Program-made: the position numbers and the translations under genes
DNA from: Martelella sp. AD-3
GTDB taxonomy: Bacteria; Pseudomonadota; Alphaproteobacteria; Rhizobiales; Rhizobiaceae
Direction of reading: 5' to 3'
NCBI RefSeq assembly: GCF_001578105.1
Contig: NZ_CP014275.1
Coordinates: forward strand, 1,178,001 to 1,242,000
DNA length: 64,000 nucleotides
In this document: in pieces, positions 12,561-24,000 of the stretch
Position numbering within the stretch: the first letter of the stretch is position 1
Layout: every line of letters begins with the position of its first letter
Notes under the pieces: generated by a model
What the model saw: the letters and a program-made list of their open reading frames with translations, nothing else
What the model was told of the DNA's origin: nothing
Database searches by the model: none

Positions 12561-14774
12561 TCACTCTTCCGGTTCCAGCATGATGGTTGCAAGCGGCGGC
12601 AGAAGCAGGGTGGCGGAAATGCCGCCATGGCCATGGACGTCGGCGCGCACGCGCCCGCCATTGCCCTTGCCGCTGCCGCCGTAGATTTCGGCGTCGGTAT
12701 TCAGGATTTCGCGCCAGATCCCGGCCTTGGGCACAGGGACGTGATAGTCCTCGCGCGGAACCGGCGTGAAATTGCAGATGACGATAATTGGCTTTTCGCC
12801 CGGCGCCTTGCGCTGCCAGGCAAAGACGGAATTGTCGTGATCATCGACGATCGTCCACTCGAAGCCCTCCGGCTCGCAGTCGCGCGCATGCAGCGCCTTC
12901 TTGGAACGGTAGGTGAAGTTGAGATCGCGCACCAGGCGGCGCATGCCCTCGTGGGTCGGATAGTCGAGCAGGTTCCAGTCCAGCCCGCGGGCCTCGCTCC
13001 ATTCGCTCCACTGGGCGAATTCCTGCCCCATGAACAAGAGCTTCTTGCCGGGATACCCCCACATGAAGGCGTAGTAGGCCCTCAGATTGGCGAATTTCTG
13101 CCAGTCGTCGCCCGCCATCTTGGCAATCAGCGAGCCCTTGCCGTGCACCACCTCGTCGTGGGAGAGCGGCAGAACATAGTTCTCGGCGAAGGCATAGAGC
13201 AGGCCGAAGGTGATTTCCTGGTGATGATGCTTGCGGTAGATCGGCTCGCGCGCGAGATAGCTCAGCGTGTCGTGCATGAAGCCCATGTTCCACTTGAAGC
13301 CGAAGCCGAGACCGCCTTCGTGCACGGGCTGCGAGACCTTGGGCCAGGCGGTCGATTCCTCGGCGATCGTCATCATCTCCGGATGATTGCCGTAGACGGC
13401 CTTGTTGGTCTCCTGGATGAAGCGGACGGCGCCGAGATTTTCATTGCCGCCATATTCGTTCGGCACCCATTCGCCGTGCTTGCGCGAATAGTCGAGGTAA
13501 AGCATCGAGGCGACGGCGTCGACCCTGAGCCCGTCGACATGAAACCGTTCGCCCCAGTAGAGCGCGTTGTTCAGGAGAAACGAGGCGACTTCGGTGCGGC
13601 CGAAATTGTAGATCGCCGTGTTCCAGTCCGGATGAAAGCCCTGGCGCGGATCGGCATGCTCGTAAAGCGACGTGCCGTCGAATTGCCTGAGGCCATGCTC
13701 GTCGGTCGGGAAATGGGCGGGCACCCAGTCGAGGATGACGCCGAGGCCGACCTTGTGGCAGCCATTGACGAAACGGGCGAAGCCTTCCGGCTCGCCGAAA
13801 CGGGCCGTCGGCGCATAAAGCCCGGTCGTCTGGTAGCCCCAGGACGGATCATAGGGATATTCGGAGACCGGCAGGAATTCGATATGGGTGAAGCCCATGT
13901 CGGCGCAATAGGGGATCAGCCTGTCGGCGAGTTCGTCCCAGGAGAGGAACGTGCCGTCATCATGGCGCTGCCAGGAACCGGCATGGACCTCGTAGATCGA
14001 GATCGGTTCGCGTCGCCGGTCAACGCTCGCCCAGTGTTCGCGGTGGGCCTCGTCGTCCCATTCCTGCTCCAGGTCGGCGGCCGTCAGCGAGGCGGTCTGC
14101 GGACGCAGCTCGCTGCGGCGGGCAAAGGGGTCCGCCTTCAGCGGCAGGAGATTGCCGTCGGCGCCGATGATCTCGAACTTGTAGGGCTGGCCGGGCTCGA
14201 CCTCGGGCGCGAAGATTTCCCAGACGCCGGAATCGCGGCGGAACCGCATCATGTGGCGCCGTCCGTCCCAGCCGTTGAAGGACCCGACGACCGACACGCG
14301 GCGGGCGTTCGGCGCCCAGACGGCGAAGTGAAAGCCCTTCACCCGCTGATGGGTCATCTGGTGTGCGCCGAGCTTGTCGAACAGTCTCAGATGCGAGCCC
14401 TCGCGGACGTAATAGTCGTCCATCGGGCCGAGCACGGGCCAGAAACTGTAGGGATCGGTCACCGTCCATTCCGCTTCGCCGCGTTTGGCATGGTAGCGGA
14501 TCGGCACGAAGCCGGGGATGTCGACGGGCCCGGCGAAGAACCCGGCTTCATCGAGGCATGTCAGCTTGCCGAGAGGCTTGCCGTCGAGGTCGAATGCCTC
14601 GACGGTTTCCGCCCCGGGCAGGAAACACCGGGCGACGTGACTGCCGTTGATATCGTGGATGCCGAGCACGGAGAAGGCATCCCCGTGGGTGGCATTCAGG
14701 ATAGCGTTGATTTCCTCCCGCGCGGGGAAACCGTCCCGCGCCTGTTCCGGACCGTCTGATTCCGGCTTTTTCAT
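12561..14774 (-). CDS. glgB: 1,4-alpha-glucan branching enzyme
   Basis: 737-residue GH13 enzyme that moves short alpha-1,4 chains to alpha-1,6 positions during glycogen synthesis. It carries an N-terminal CBM48 domain, the barrel motifs [20 protein letters not shown] (nucleophile Asp), AEESTAWP (acid Glu) and [12 protein letters not shown]. The start at 14774 overlaps the glgP stop as ATGA and has a GGAG sequence 8 bases upstream; a longer reading would run 57 bases into glgP. The length agrees with family members. Confidence 0.97.
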   Translation of the reverse strand: MKKPESDGPEQARDGFPAREEINAILNATHGDAFSVLGIHDINGSHVARCFLPGAETVEAFDLDGKPLGKLTCLDEAGFFAGPVDIPGFVPIRYHAKRGEAEWTVTDPYSFWPVLGPMDDYYVREGSHLRLFDKLGAHQMTHQRVKGFHFAVWAPNARRVSVVGSFNGWDGRRHMMRFRRDSGVWEIFAPEVEPGQPYKFEIIGADGNLLPLKADPFARRSELRPQTASLTAADLEQEWDDEAHREHWASVDRRREPISIYEVHAGSWQRHDDGTFLSWDELADRLIPYCADMGFTHIEFLPVSEYPYDPSWGYQTTGLYAPTARFGEPEGFARFVNGCHKVGLGVILDWVPAHFPTDEHGLRQFDGTSLYEHADPRQGFHPDWNTAIYNFGRTEVASFLLNNALYWGERFHVDGLRVDAVASMLYLDYSRKHGEWVPNEYGGNENLGAVRFIQETNKAVYGNHPEMMTIAEESTAWPKVSQPVHEGGLGFGFKWNMGFMHDTLSYLAREPIYRKHHHQEITFGLLYAFAENYVLPLSHDEVVHGKGSLIAKMAGDDWQKFANLRAYYAFMWGYPGKKLLFMGQEFAQWSEWSEARGLDWNLLDYPTHEGMRRLVRDLNFTYRSKKALHARDCEPEGFEWTIVDDHDNSVFAWQRKAPGEKPIIVICNFTPVPREDYHVPVPKAGIWREILNTDAEIYGGSGKGNGGRVRADVHGHGGISATLLLPPLATIMLEPEE

Positions 14775-17233
14775 AAAGCACTCCAGATGTCGTGTGCATA
14801 CTCCCTGATCGTCCTGTCGGACGAGAACCATCCCATGCGGGCAGTATTCCTGATTGTCTTAACGTTCCAGGCGGTGCGATCGTTCCAGATCGCATCGACT
14901 TCGCGCTGGGCGGCGGCATAGGCATCGAAATCGGCGGCGACCATGAACCAGTCGTGGTCGTACAGTCCGCCGATGAGGTCGACATAGCGGCCCGGATCGT
15001 CATGCGAGAACACGCCCGAGGAAATGGCCGACAATGCCTGCGAAAGCTCCTTGGAACCCTCGATGATCTCGCGCGGATTGTGACCTTTCGCGCGCGCCTG
15101 TTCAACCTCTTCTGCCGTCAGTCCGAAAATGACCATGTTTTCAGCGCCGACCCAGTCGCGCATCTCGACATTGGCGCCGTCAAGCGTGCCGATGGTCAGC
15201 GCGCCGTTGATGGCGAATTTCATGTTGCCGGTGCCGGAGGCCTCCATGCCGGCCGTCGAGATCTGCTCGGAAAGGTCGGCGGCCGGGATCATCACCTCGG
15301 CGGTGGAAACATTGTAGTTCGGAATGAAGACGATCTTCAGAAGTCCGCGCACCGACGGGTCGTTGTTGATGACGCGGGCAACGTCATTGGCGAGCTTGAT
15401 GATCAATTTGGCGTTGTGATAGCTCGGCGCCGCCTTGCCGGCGAAGAGCTTGACCCGCGGCACCCAGTCCATCTCCGGATGCGAGCGGATCTGGTCGTAA
15501 AGGGCAACCGCCTCGATGATATTCAGAAGCTGGCGCTTGTATTCATGGATGCGCTTGATCTGGATGTCGAACATCGCCGACGGATCGATGCGGGTGCCCA
15601 TGCGCTCGCCGATGAGATTGGCAAGGCGCGCCTTGTTCTCGCGTTTGACGGCGTGGAATTTCTCCTGGAAGGCCTTGTCCTCGGCGAGGCTGTTGAGCGC
15701 CTGCAATTCCTCGGCGTCATCGAGGAAATCGTCGCCGATCGCCTCGCGGATCAGGCCGGTCAGGCCCGGATTGCACTCCTTGAGCCACCGTCGCGGGGTG
15801 ATGCCGTTGGTCTTGTTGTTGATGCGGTCGGGATGAAGGCGATGCAGATTGTAGAACACCGTCTCCTTCATCAGTTCCGTATGGAGCGCCGAGACGCCGT
15901 TGATCGAATGCGAGCCGAGAAAGGCGATATTGCCCATCCGCACGCGCCGTTCGCCGCCCTCGTCGATCAGCGAGATCTGGCGGATCGCGTCGTCGGTGGC
16001 GTTCGCCTCCTTGCGGGCCTTCAGCAGGATCTTGGCGTTGATCGCGTAGATCAGCTGCATATGGCGCGGGAACAGGCGTTCGAACAGCGGCACGGGCCAG
16101 GTTTCCAGCGCCTCCGGCAGAAGCGTGTGGTTGGTGTAGGCGAAAGTGCCGACGGTCAGCTCCCAGGCATCGTCGAACTCGACGCCGTAGATATCGACCA
16201 GGAGACGCATCATCTCGACGATGGCGATCGCGGGATGCGTGTCGTTGAGATGGATGGCGGCCTTTTCCGGCAGAAGCGTGATGTCGCCGAACTGCTGCAT
16301 GTGCCGGTTCAAGATGTCCTGCAGCGAGGCGGAAGAGAAGAAATATTCCTGCCTCAGGCGCAGTTCCTGTCCCGCCGGATTGGCATCGGCCGGGTAGAGA
16401 ACGCGAGTCAGCGTCTCGGCCTTTGTGCTTTCCTGCAGCGCGCCGATATGGTCTCCGGCATTGAACTTGTCGAGCAGGATCGGGTCGATCGGCTCGGCCG
16501 ACCACAGCCTCAGCGTGTTGACGCGCTTGGCGCGCCAGCCGACCACCGGCGTGTCATAGGCCTCGGCGATCATGCGCTCGGCCGGCTTCCACACATAGCG
16601 CGGCTCCTTGCCGGCCTCCTCGATGATGTCGACCTTGCCGCCGAAATTGATCTCATGCGTGCTTTCGCGGCGATGGAACTCCCAGGGATTGCCGTGGGAA
16701 AGCCAGTTCTCCGGCAGTTCCACCTGCCAGCCGTCGGCGATTTCCTGCCGGAACAGCCCGTTCACATAGCGGATGCCGTAGCCATAGGCGGGCACGTCGA
16801 CCGTGGCCATGGAATCCATGAAACAGGCGGCAAGCCGGCCGAGACCGCCATTGCCGAGCGCCGCATCCGGTTCCAGTCCAGCAAGCGCGGCGAGGCTGAC
16901 GTCGAACTTCGCCAGCGCCTGGTTGATCGCCTCGATCATCTCGAGGTTCGAAATGGCGTCGCGCAGAAGCCGGCCGATCAGGAACTCGAGCGAGAGATAA
17001 TAGACGCGCTTGGAGCCGGCCTCGTAGGTTTTGCGGGTCGATTCCATCCATTTGTCGGTGATCCGGTCGCGCACCGCCAGGATGACGGCGCGCAGCCAGT
17101 CATGCGGCTGGGCGACGATCGTGTCCTTCCCAACCTGGTAGGTAAGCTTTTCCAGAATGTCGGCAGCCAGTCCGTCAACATCGTGGGGGCGGGGCGTCGG
17201 CAGGGGCAGGTCGGGATTGGTCAGTTTGCTCAT
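14771..17233 (-). CDS. glgP: Glycogen/maltodextrin phosphorylase
   Basis: 820-residue PLP-dependent enzyme that phosphorolyses alpha-1,4-glucan ends to glucose-1-phosphate. The PLP lysine lies near residue 672 in the conserved block EASGTGNMKF, followed by TIGTLDGANVE. NTHPAIAIVEMMRLL and GNGGLGRLAACFMDS are further signatures. It is the first gene of the minus-strand glg operon: 320 bases of non-coding DNA lie upstream, with a promoter candidate near 17350-17378. Its stop overlaps the glgB start by 4 bases. Confidence 0.97.
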   Translation of the reverse strand: MSKLTNPDLPLPTPRPHDVDGLAADILEKLTYQVGKDTIVAQPHDWLRAVILAVRDRITDKWMESTRKTYEAGSKRVYYLSLEFLIGRLLRDAISNLEMIEAINQALAKFDVSLAALAGLEPDAALGNGGLGRLAACFMDSMATVDVPAYGYGIRYVNGLFRQEIADGWQVELPENWLSHGNPWEFHRRESTHEINFGGKVDIIEEAGKEPRYVWKPAERMIAEAYDTPVVGWRAKRVNTLRLWSAEPIDPILLDKFNAGDHIGALQESTKAETLTRVLYPADANPAGQELRLRQEYFFSSASLQDILNRHMQQFGDITLLPEKAAIHLNDTHPAIAIVEMMRLLVDIYGVEFDDAWELTVGTFAYTNHTLLPEALETWPVPLFERLFPRHMQLIYAINAKILLKARKEANATDDAIRQISLIDEGGERRVRMGNIAFLGSHSINGVSALHTELMKETVFYNLHRLHPDRINNKTNGITPRRWLKECNPGLTGLIREAIGDDFLDDAEELQALNSLAEDKAFQEKFHAVKRENKARLANLIGERMGTRIDPSAMFDIQIKRIHEYKRQLLNIIEAVALYDQIRSHPEMDWVPRVKLFAGKAAPSYHNAKLIIKLANDVARVINNDPSVRGLLKIVFIPNYNVSTAEVMIPAADLSEQISTAGMEASGTGNMKFAINGALTIGTLDGANVEMRDWVGAENMVIFGLTAEEVEQARAKGHNPREIIEGSKELSQALSAISSGVFSHDDPGRYVDLIGGLYDHDWFMVAADFDAYAAAQREVDAIWNDRTAWNVKTIRNTARMGWFSSDRTIREYAHDIWSAL

Positions 17234-17349
17234 TGGCTTTTTCCGTCAAACTCTTTTCAGTCAAAAATGGCTGGAATTTTCGAAATACGCGGCGCCGTAA
17301 AACAGTCTCCCCGCTGAGGAGGACCGGTATGCTGTTATCCTTGCGTCCA

Positions 17350-17378
17350 ATTTATGCACTGATATGACGCGCTTGCAA
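17350..17378 (-). promoter_or_regulatory. Candidate promoter of the glg operon
   Basis: Read on the minus strand, TTGCAA (17373-17378) is followed after 17 bases by ATAAAT (17350-17355), a sigma-70-like pair about 110 bases upstream of the glgP start. Just upstream lies a perfect 6-bp inverted repeat, CCGATG-AGTTCG-CATCGG (17383-17400), which could be an operator. The call rests only on hexamer likeness and position. The rest of the 17234-17553 gap shows no coding potential; an inverted repeat GCGCTG-CAA-CAGCGC at 17533-17547 lies just past the start of the gap and may end the transglutaminase transcript. Confidence 0.4.
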
Positions 17379-17553
17379 CAAACCGATGAGTTCGCATCGG
17401 AAATTCTCGTCATACCGTCAAATGCCGCTGTTCTAACCGCGGTTGTGCGGCAGCAAGATGGCAATCCGTCGCGCCCTCCTAAGAGGAAAGCGCCGCGGAG
17501 CGTATGCCGCGAGCGCGGGGGCGACTGATATTGCGCTGCAACAGCGCGATGCG

Positions 17554-18450
17554 TCAGGAGGCGGCCTGGGGCTGCTGGACGGGGATCACGTCCACGGCCT
17601 GGGTCGCCTGGTGTTCGCCATAGGTCTTCATCATCCCGAGCACCGGCGCCACGTCGCCATAGTCGCGGCCATAGCCGACGACGATATGGTCGGCGCCGGC
17701 TTCCATGTTGTTGGTCGGGTCGAACTCGACCCATCCAGTGGCATTGCCGCACCAGACCCGCACCCAGGCATGCATGGCGTCCGCGCCCTCAAGGCGCGGC
17801 CTGCCGGGCGGGGGGGTCGTCCGCAGGTAGCCGCTGACATAGCCCGCGGGGATGCCGATCATCCGAAGCGCGGAGATCATCACATGGGAAAAATCCTGGC
17901 AGACGCCGCGGCGCAGCGCGAAGGCCTCCGCCGGCGTGCTGTCAACGGTCGTTGCCTCGCCGTCATAGGCAAAATCCTCGAACACCCGCGCGCAGATCGT
18001 CCTGGCGATGGCATAGACGCTGCTGTCGGCGGCCGCATGGCTCCGCCCATAGGCGCCGATCTTCCGGTCGAGCGGAATGCGGGGGCTCGGGCCGATGAAA
18101 TGGTGCGGCGAATCCCGGCCGAGATCGAGCACGCGGTCATATTCGCCCTTTAGTTCGGCAAGCGTTGTGGCGAATTCCAGCATGGTGCGCGGGGCGTCGA
18201 TGCTGACCCGGGCCTTCATCATGATGGCGAAACGCTGATGCGGCTGGTTGACCAGCGTCGCGATCGCCGGATGGCCGAAGAAATCGATGAAGCCGCGTTC
18301 CTCGTCGGGCTCCGGGTCGAACTTCACATGGCCGGCGATCAGCCGCTGACGCCCGGCGATCGAGAGCGGCATCACGCGGGTGATGTGGCGGGCGAGCGAG
18401 GCCGGCGTGTCGTAGCGGTATTCCATCTTGAGGGAGAGGTCGTAAAGCAT
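17554..18450 (-). CDS. Transglutaminase-like cysteine peptidase family protein
   Basis: 298-residue protein with an N-terminal bacterial transglutaminase-like domain (about 1-90) and a transglutaminase core. The catalytic triad is visible: Cys184 (RRGVCQDFSH), His227 (DAMHAWVRVW) and Asp244 (EFDPTNN). No signal peptide is seen, so it acts in the cytoplasm, as a peptidase or amidase or by forming isopeptide bonds. It begins 6 bases after the ATP-grasp/alpha-E gene and is the third member of a conserved gene trio with the two upstream genes. A predicted role in making or processing a peptide tag or small peptide follows published domain analysis of such clusters; nothing in the sequence names the substrate. 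Confidence 0.85.
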   Translation of the reverse strand: MLYDLSLKMEYRYDTPASLARHITRVMPLSIAGRQRLIAGHVKFDPEPDEERGFIDFFGHPAIATLVNQPHQRFAIMMKARVSIDAPRTMLEFATTLAELKGEYDRVLDLGRDSPHHFIGPSPRIPLDRKIGAYGRSHAAADSSVYAIARTICARVFEDFAYDGEATTVDSTPAEAFALRRGVCQDFSHVMISALRMIGIPAGYVSGYLRTTPPPGRPRLEGADAMHAWVRVWCGNATGWVEFDPTNNMEAGADHIVVGYGRDYGDVAPVLGMMKTYGEHQATQAVDVIPVQQPQAAS

Positions 18451-18456
18451 CGTCCC

Positions 18457-20892
18457 TCACAGATAGTTTCGGGCAAGACAGTCGGACAGCGCCTCGAAAT
18501 CGCGCTCCAGCGTCAGGTAGTAATCCGTCGAAACCGTGTCGGCGGTCATTACCGCGAGGCCCGCCTGCACCCGCATCGTCTCGCGATGCAGCGGCGACAT
18601 CTGCGTCGGGTAGCCGTGATCGGGCAGTTTCTCGACTTCGGCGAGGATCTGGTTCAGCTGGAACAGGACCGAGCGCGGGTTGAGCGGGTCGAGCGCCAGA
18701 AGGTCGGTGATCGTCAGGTGATCCGTATAGACATTGTAGTGGCGCCGGTGGGTCATCACGTTGTCGCCGATCTCGAGCAGCATGTCGAGCGCGCCGTCCG
18801 GCGCGTCCGCGCCGGAAAGCTCGCCCAGAAGCCGGGTCATGTGCAGGCCGCGCTCCAGATAGCGGCCGATCGAGAGAAAACGCCAGCCGGTCGATCGGTA
18901 CATGTTTTCGTGCACAAGACCGGCAAAGCCCGCCAGCTTGCGCAACAGCACCGTCACGGCATGGGCGGCGTCATCGCCGGGCTTGACCCGGTCGACGAAG
19001 CGGCGCGTGGTCTTCGAAAGGTCGTTCAGCGCCAGCCAGCCATCGGGAGAGAAACGGTCGCGGATATTGCCGGCCGAATAGACGGCGCTGTCGATGTCGC
19101 GCAGGAGGCTCGGCGGCAGGGCGGCCTCGGAAAGGTCGAGGCCGATCTGGTCGAGATAGGCTTCCACCCGCGTCAGAAGCGCCTGTCCGCGATCGTCCAC
19201 CTCGGCAAAGCGGCCGTGCCAGGCGCGCAGGATACGCAGATTGCCCTCTGCGCGTTCGATGTAGCGGCCGAGCCAGAAAAGGTTGTCGGCGGCCCGGCTC
19301 GGCAGGTTTGCCGGCTTGTTGCGCGGAATGCGGCTCTCGCGCGTCAGAAGCGTTGGCCGCCCGACCGGCGTCTGGCTCACGACCCAGACATCGGCAGCCC
19401 TGCCGCCGGATTGCATGGCGATCGCGGCGACGTCATCGGACGAGCCGATGCGGGCGAAACCGCCCGGCATCAGCCTCCAGCCATCATTTGTGCGGGCGGC
19501 GAAGACGCGCAGCGAGAAGGGGTGCGGCGCAAGCTTGCCGTCGACGAAGGCGGGCGCGGTCGACAGTTTGACCGCTTCCTGGCCGACAAGCCAGGGGCCG
19601 CGCCTGTCAAGCCAGCGGGCAACCGCGCCGGGTTTGCGCGCGCGCAACCGCTCGCCGGTAAAAGACTGCCCGGAATCGTCGAAGAACGGCATGCGCGAAT
19701 AGGCCGGTCCGATGAGCATCTGGTCGAGGTTCTCGGCCACATGGCGGCGCTCGTTCTCCTGCCCGCACCACCAGGTGGCGACGGACGGGATCTTCAGTTC
19801 CTCGTTCAGAAGGCGACGCGACAGCGCCGGCAGGAAGGCGAGCAGAGCGCGCGTCTCCACCATGCCGGAGCCGAGCGCGTTGACCATGGTGAGATTGCCG
19901 GCGCGAATGGCGCCGACGAGGCCGGGCGTGCCGATGCGCGAATTCGGGTTGAGTTCGAGCGGATCGGTGAAGCCGGCATCAAGCCGGCGCCAGAGCACGC
20001 TGACCGGCATGGGGCCCGCCACGGTACGCACCATCACCCGGTCGTTGACGACGATCAGGTCCTCGCCCTCCAGAAGCGAGATGCCGAGATAGCGGGCGAT
20101 ATAGGCGTGTTCGTAATAGGTCTCGTTGGCCGGACCCGGCGTCAGCACGCCGATGCGGCCCTCATTGCCGGCGGGGTCGCCCTGCAGCGCATCGCGGAAG
20201 GCGCCGAAGAACCCCGCCACGCGCCGCACATGCATGTCGCCGTAGATGCCGGAAAAGGCGCGCGAGGCGGCGACCCGGTTCTCCAGCGCGAAGCCCGCGC
20301 CGGAGGGCGCCTGGGCGCGATCGGCGAGCACCCACCATTTGCCGTCCGGCCCGCGCCCGACTTCGAAGGATATGAAGTGAAGATAATGGCCGCCGGGCGG
20401 GTCGATGCCGACGAGCGGTCGCAGGAACTCGGTGTTGGAGGCCACCAGCGCCGGCGGAATGAAGCCCTCGGCGACAAGCCGGTTCTCGCCGTAGAAATCG
20501 GCCATCATCGCTTCGAGAAGATCCGCGCGCTGCTTCAGTCCGTCGGCGAGTTCCTGCCACTCGTCGTCGTCGATGATCACCGGAATATGGGAAAACGGCC
20601 AGGCCCTCGTGTCGTCCTGTCCGTCATAGGCGCGGTAGAACACGCCCGCGTCGCGCAGGTAGCGGTCGGCGCGGGCGAAGCGCTCGGATAGTTCTGATGC
20701 CGTCATGCCGGAAAGCGCGTTGACGAAAGGCTGCCAGACGGCGCGCACCTTGCCCGCGGCGTCGACCATCTCGTCGGGCACGCCGGGAAGGGGTACATAG
20801 TCCCGGGCGTTCCAGGCGATGGCGGGTTCCGCCTCGTGATCCTCGTCAGCCATATGCTTGTCGGCGGTAAACTCCGCCTTCGGTTCTGCCAT
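18457..20892 (-). CDS. Circularly permuted ATP-grasp + alpha-E domain protein
   Basis: 811 residues from the chosen start (MAEPKAEFTA), which follows AGGAAG; the frame is open for another 40 codons upstream, but those residues look non-homologous. The N-terminal half (about 50-460) matches the circularly permuted ATP-grasp type 2 (DUF404/DUF407) family, with YDGQDDTRAWPFSHIPVIIDDDEW and GEDLIVVNDRVMVRTV. The C-terminal half (about 490-805) is an alpha-E (DUF403) helical domain, starting near NLFWLGRYIERAEGNLRIL. ATP-grasp proteins form amide bonds via acyl-phosphates; alpha-E is usually a separate or fused partner. The genes on both sides encode transglutaminases, so a ligase plus peptidase system is likely. 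Confidence 0.85.
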   Translation of the reverse strand: MAEPKAEFTADKHMADEDHEAEPAIAWNARDYVPLPGVPDEMVDAAGKVRAVWQPFVNALSGMTASELSERFARADRYLRDAGVFYRAYDGQDDTRAWPFSHIPVIIDDDEWQELADGLKQRADLLEAMMADFYGENRLVAEGFIPPALVASNTEFLRPLVGIDPPGGHYLHFISFEVGRGPDGKWWVLADRAQAPSGAGFALENRVAASRAFSGIYGDMHVRRVAGFFGAFRDALQGDPAGNEGRIGVLTPGPANETYYEHAYIARYLGISLLEGEDLIVVNDRVMVRTVAGPMPVSVLWRRLDAGFTDPLELNPNSRIGTPGLVGAIRAGNLTMVNALGSGMVETRALLAFLPALSRRLLNEELKIPSVATWWCGQENERRHVAENLDQMLIGPAYSRMPFFDDSGQSFTGERLRARKPGAVARWLDRRGPWLVGQEAVKLSTAPAFVDGKLAPHPFSLRVFAARTNDGWRLMPGGFARIGSSDDVAAIAMQSGGRAADVWVVSQTPVGRPTLLTRESRIPRNKPANLPSRAADNLFWLGRYIERAEGNLRILRAWHGRFAEVDDRGQALLTRVEAYLDQIGLDLSEAALPPSLLRDIDSAVYSAGNIRDRFSPDGWLALNDLSKTTRRFVDRVKPGDDAAHAVTVLLRKLAGFAGLVHENMYRSTGWRFLSIGRYLERGLHMTRLLGELSGADAPDGALDMLLEIGDNVMTHRRHYNVYTDHLTITDLLALDPLNPRSVLFQLNQILAEVEKLPDHGYPTQMSPLHRETMRVQAGLAVMTADTVSTDYYLTLERDFEALSDCLARNYL

Positions 20893-21087
20893 CTGGAGCG
20901 CTTCCTGCCGCCCATTGATCAGGACCCCGGCCGCGCATGCGGGGCGGGATACCTTGTTTGCCACAAATCGGTTCGGTCGGGCCGGTCCGCCCGTTTGCCG
21001 GCGCGGGAGCATCGGGTGAATGAACCCCGGTGCGCCATGTGTCGTATCCGACGCGAAATCAGGCGCCGGGCCCGATCGCGAATCGCC

Positions 21088-24000
21088 TCAAAGCCCTGCC
21101 GGGCGCCTGAGGTCCAGCGTCAGCGGAAACTCCGGCGACGGCGCTTCGCTGAACACCGTATATCCGCCGGCAGTGTGCCCGGCGGCCTCGAAACGCGAAA
21201 GCCGCCTTGCTTCCGCCTCGTTGCCGTTGACCGGGAAGGTCTCATAGTTCCGCCCTCCGGGATGCGCAACATGATAAATGCAACCGCCGACCGATCGCGC
21301 CGACCATGTGTCGTAAATGTCGAAGGTAAGCGGCGAGTTGACCGGCAGCACCGGATGCAGGCCGGAGGCCGGTTGCCAGGCCTTGAAGCGCACGCCCGCC
21401 ACCGAAACGCCGTTGGTCCCGGTCGGCTTCAGCGGCACCTTGCGGCCGTTGCAGGTGACGATGTAGCGCTCCGGCGCCCGCGTCTCGAGGCGGACCTGCA
21501 GGCGTTCCACGGAGGAATCGACATAGCGCACCGTGCCGCCTGGCGCCCCTTGTTCGCCCATCACGTTCCATGGCTCGAGCGCCTGCCGGAGCTCCAGCCT
21601 GTTGCCCTCATACTCGACCTCGCCGAAGAAGGGAAAGCGGAACTGCAGCTGGGCATCGAACCATTCGGGACGAAACTCCAGGCCGTTTTCCTTCAGGTCC
21701 TGCAGGACATCGAGAAAATCCTGCCAGATGAAATGCGGCAGCATGAAGCGATCGGCCAGCGCGGTGCCCCAGCGCACGAATTTGCCCTCCAGCGGGTTCT
21801 TCCAGAACCGGGCGAGAAGCGCGCGCACGAGCAGTTGCTGCGCAAGGTTCATGCGCGCATTCGGCGGCATTTCGAAGCCGCGGAACTCGACGAGGCCGAG
21901 ACGGCCGGTCGGCCCGTCCGGCGAGAACAGCTTGTCGATGCAGATCTCGGCGCGGTGAGTATTGCCGGTGACGTCGATCAGCAGGTTGCGGAACAGCCGG
22001 TCGACGAGCCAGGGCAGCGGCGGCATGAAGCCGGACTTCGGATGCGGGATCTGCGCCATCGCCGTTTCAAGCTCATAGAGCGCGTCGTGCCGGGCTTCGT
22101 CGATGCGCGGGGCCTGGCTCGTCGGTCCGATGAACAGGCTCGAGAACAGGTAGGAGAGCGAGGGGTGACGCTGCCAGTGCAGCACCACGCTCTTCAGAAG
22201 GTCCGGGCGGCGCAGGAACGGGCTGTCGCCCGGATTGGCGCCGCCGACCACGACGTGGTTGCCGCCGCCGGTGCCGGTGTGGCGCCCGTCGATCATGAAC
22301 TTGTCGGCGCCAAGCCGGGTCGCGCGGGCTTCCTCGTAGATGGCTGTGGTCGTCTCCACGCATTCGGACCAGTTTGCCGCCGGATGGATGTTGACCTCGA
22401 TGACGCCCGGGTCCGGGGCGACACGGATGACATTGATGCGCTCATCCTGCGGCGGCGAATAACCCTCGATGTGGACGGGAAGGTTGAGCTTTTCGGCGGC
22501 TCGCTCGGCCGAGGCGACCAGATCGAGATACTGTTCCAGCGTTTCAGTCGGCGGCATGAAGATGCACAGCCGGCCATCGCGCGGCTCAACCGACATTGCG
22601 GTGCGCACATGGCCGCCGATCAGCGGACCGAACGCAGCGGGTCTCGGTGCAGGCGGACTGTCCTGAAACGACCTGAAACGAACGGTTGGCAGCGCGCGTC
22701 CCTCGTCTTCCCGGAAATCGGGCAGGGGCTCTCGCTTGACCGAAGGATCGAGCGGGTTGATGAAGGGGTACTGGGCCTGGGGGATCCACGCGAGCGAATC
22801 GAGCGGCAGGCGAAATCCGACCGGGCTGTCGCCTGGAATGAGGTAGAGGCGCCCGCGCCGGGTCGTCCATTTTTCCGAAACCCATTTGACGCCCGAGGCG
22901 CGCCCCTGCCAGGCCTGAACGGGCAGGACATATCCGACCGGCTGGGTCAGTCCGCGCTCGAACACCTTGGTGATGCGGGCGCGGTCCTCGGCGTTTTTCA
23001 GCTTCGAATTCGAGGGGTCAACATTTTCCGGCAGGTTGCCCTCCCGGATCAGCCATTCGGCCGGATCCTCGAAGGCCGGCTCGACGATCTCGGGGTCGAT
23101 GTCCAGCTCGTTGGCAATCGCCTGCAAGAGCCGGCCGGCATCGTCTGCGCCGACCTCGATGTCCCGCTTCTCCTCGGCGATCAGGTCCTGGTTGTTCCAG
23201 ATCGGCACGCCGTCCTTGCGCCAGTAGAGCGAGAAGGTCCAGCGCGGCAGGCTCTCGCCCGGATACCATTTGCCCTGGCCGTAATGCAGGAAGCCGCCGG
23301 GCGCGAAGCGCTGCCGCAGGCGTCGGATCAGTTCGTCCGCAAGGCCGCGCTTGGTCGGACCGACGGCGCCGGTGTTCCATTCGTCGGCCTCGAAATCGTC
23401 AATCGAGACGAAGGTCGGCTCGCCGCCCATGGTCAGGCGCATGTCGGTTTCCTCGAGCAGCCGGTCGACCTTGTTGCCGAGCGCGTTGAGCGCCTCCCAG
23501 CTTTCGTCGGAAAACGGCCTGGTGATGCGCGGATGCTCGGCGACGCGCCTGATCGTCATATCGAAATCGAAGCTGGTCTCCGCCTTGCCGGAATAGCCGC
23601 CGGTGATCGGCGCGGCATTGCGGTAGTGCGGCGTCGCCGCCAGCGGAATATGGCTCTCGCCGGTCAGAAGGCCCGAGGTTGCATCAAGGCCGATCCAGCC
23701 CGCGCCGGGCAGGTAGACTTCCGCCCATGCGTGAAGATCGGTGAAATCGTGATCCGTTCCGGACGGACCGTCGAGCGCTTTCAGGTCCGGCTCGAGCTGG
23801 ATCAGGTAACCGGAGACGAAGCGGGCGGCAAGGCCCATATTGCGCAGGATCTGCACCAGAAGCCAGGCCGAGTCGCGACACGAACCCGAAGCCCGCTCCA
23901 GCGTTTCCTCCGGCGTCTGCACGCCGGGCTCCATGCGGATGATGTAGTTGACGTCGTGCTGCAGGCGGGCATTGATGCCGACGATCATGTCGACCGTGCC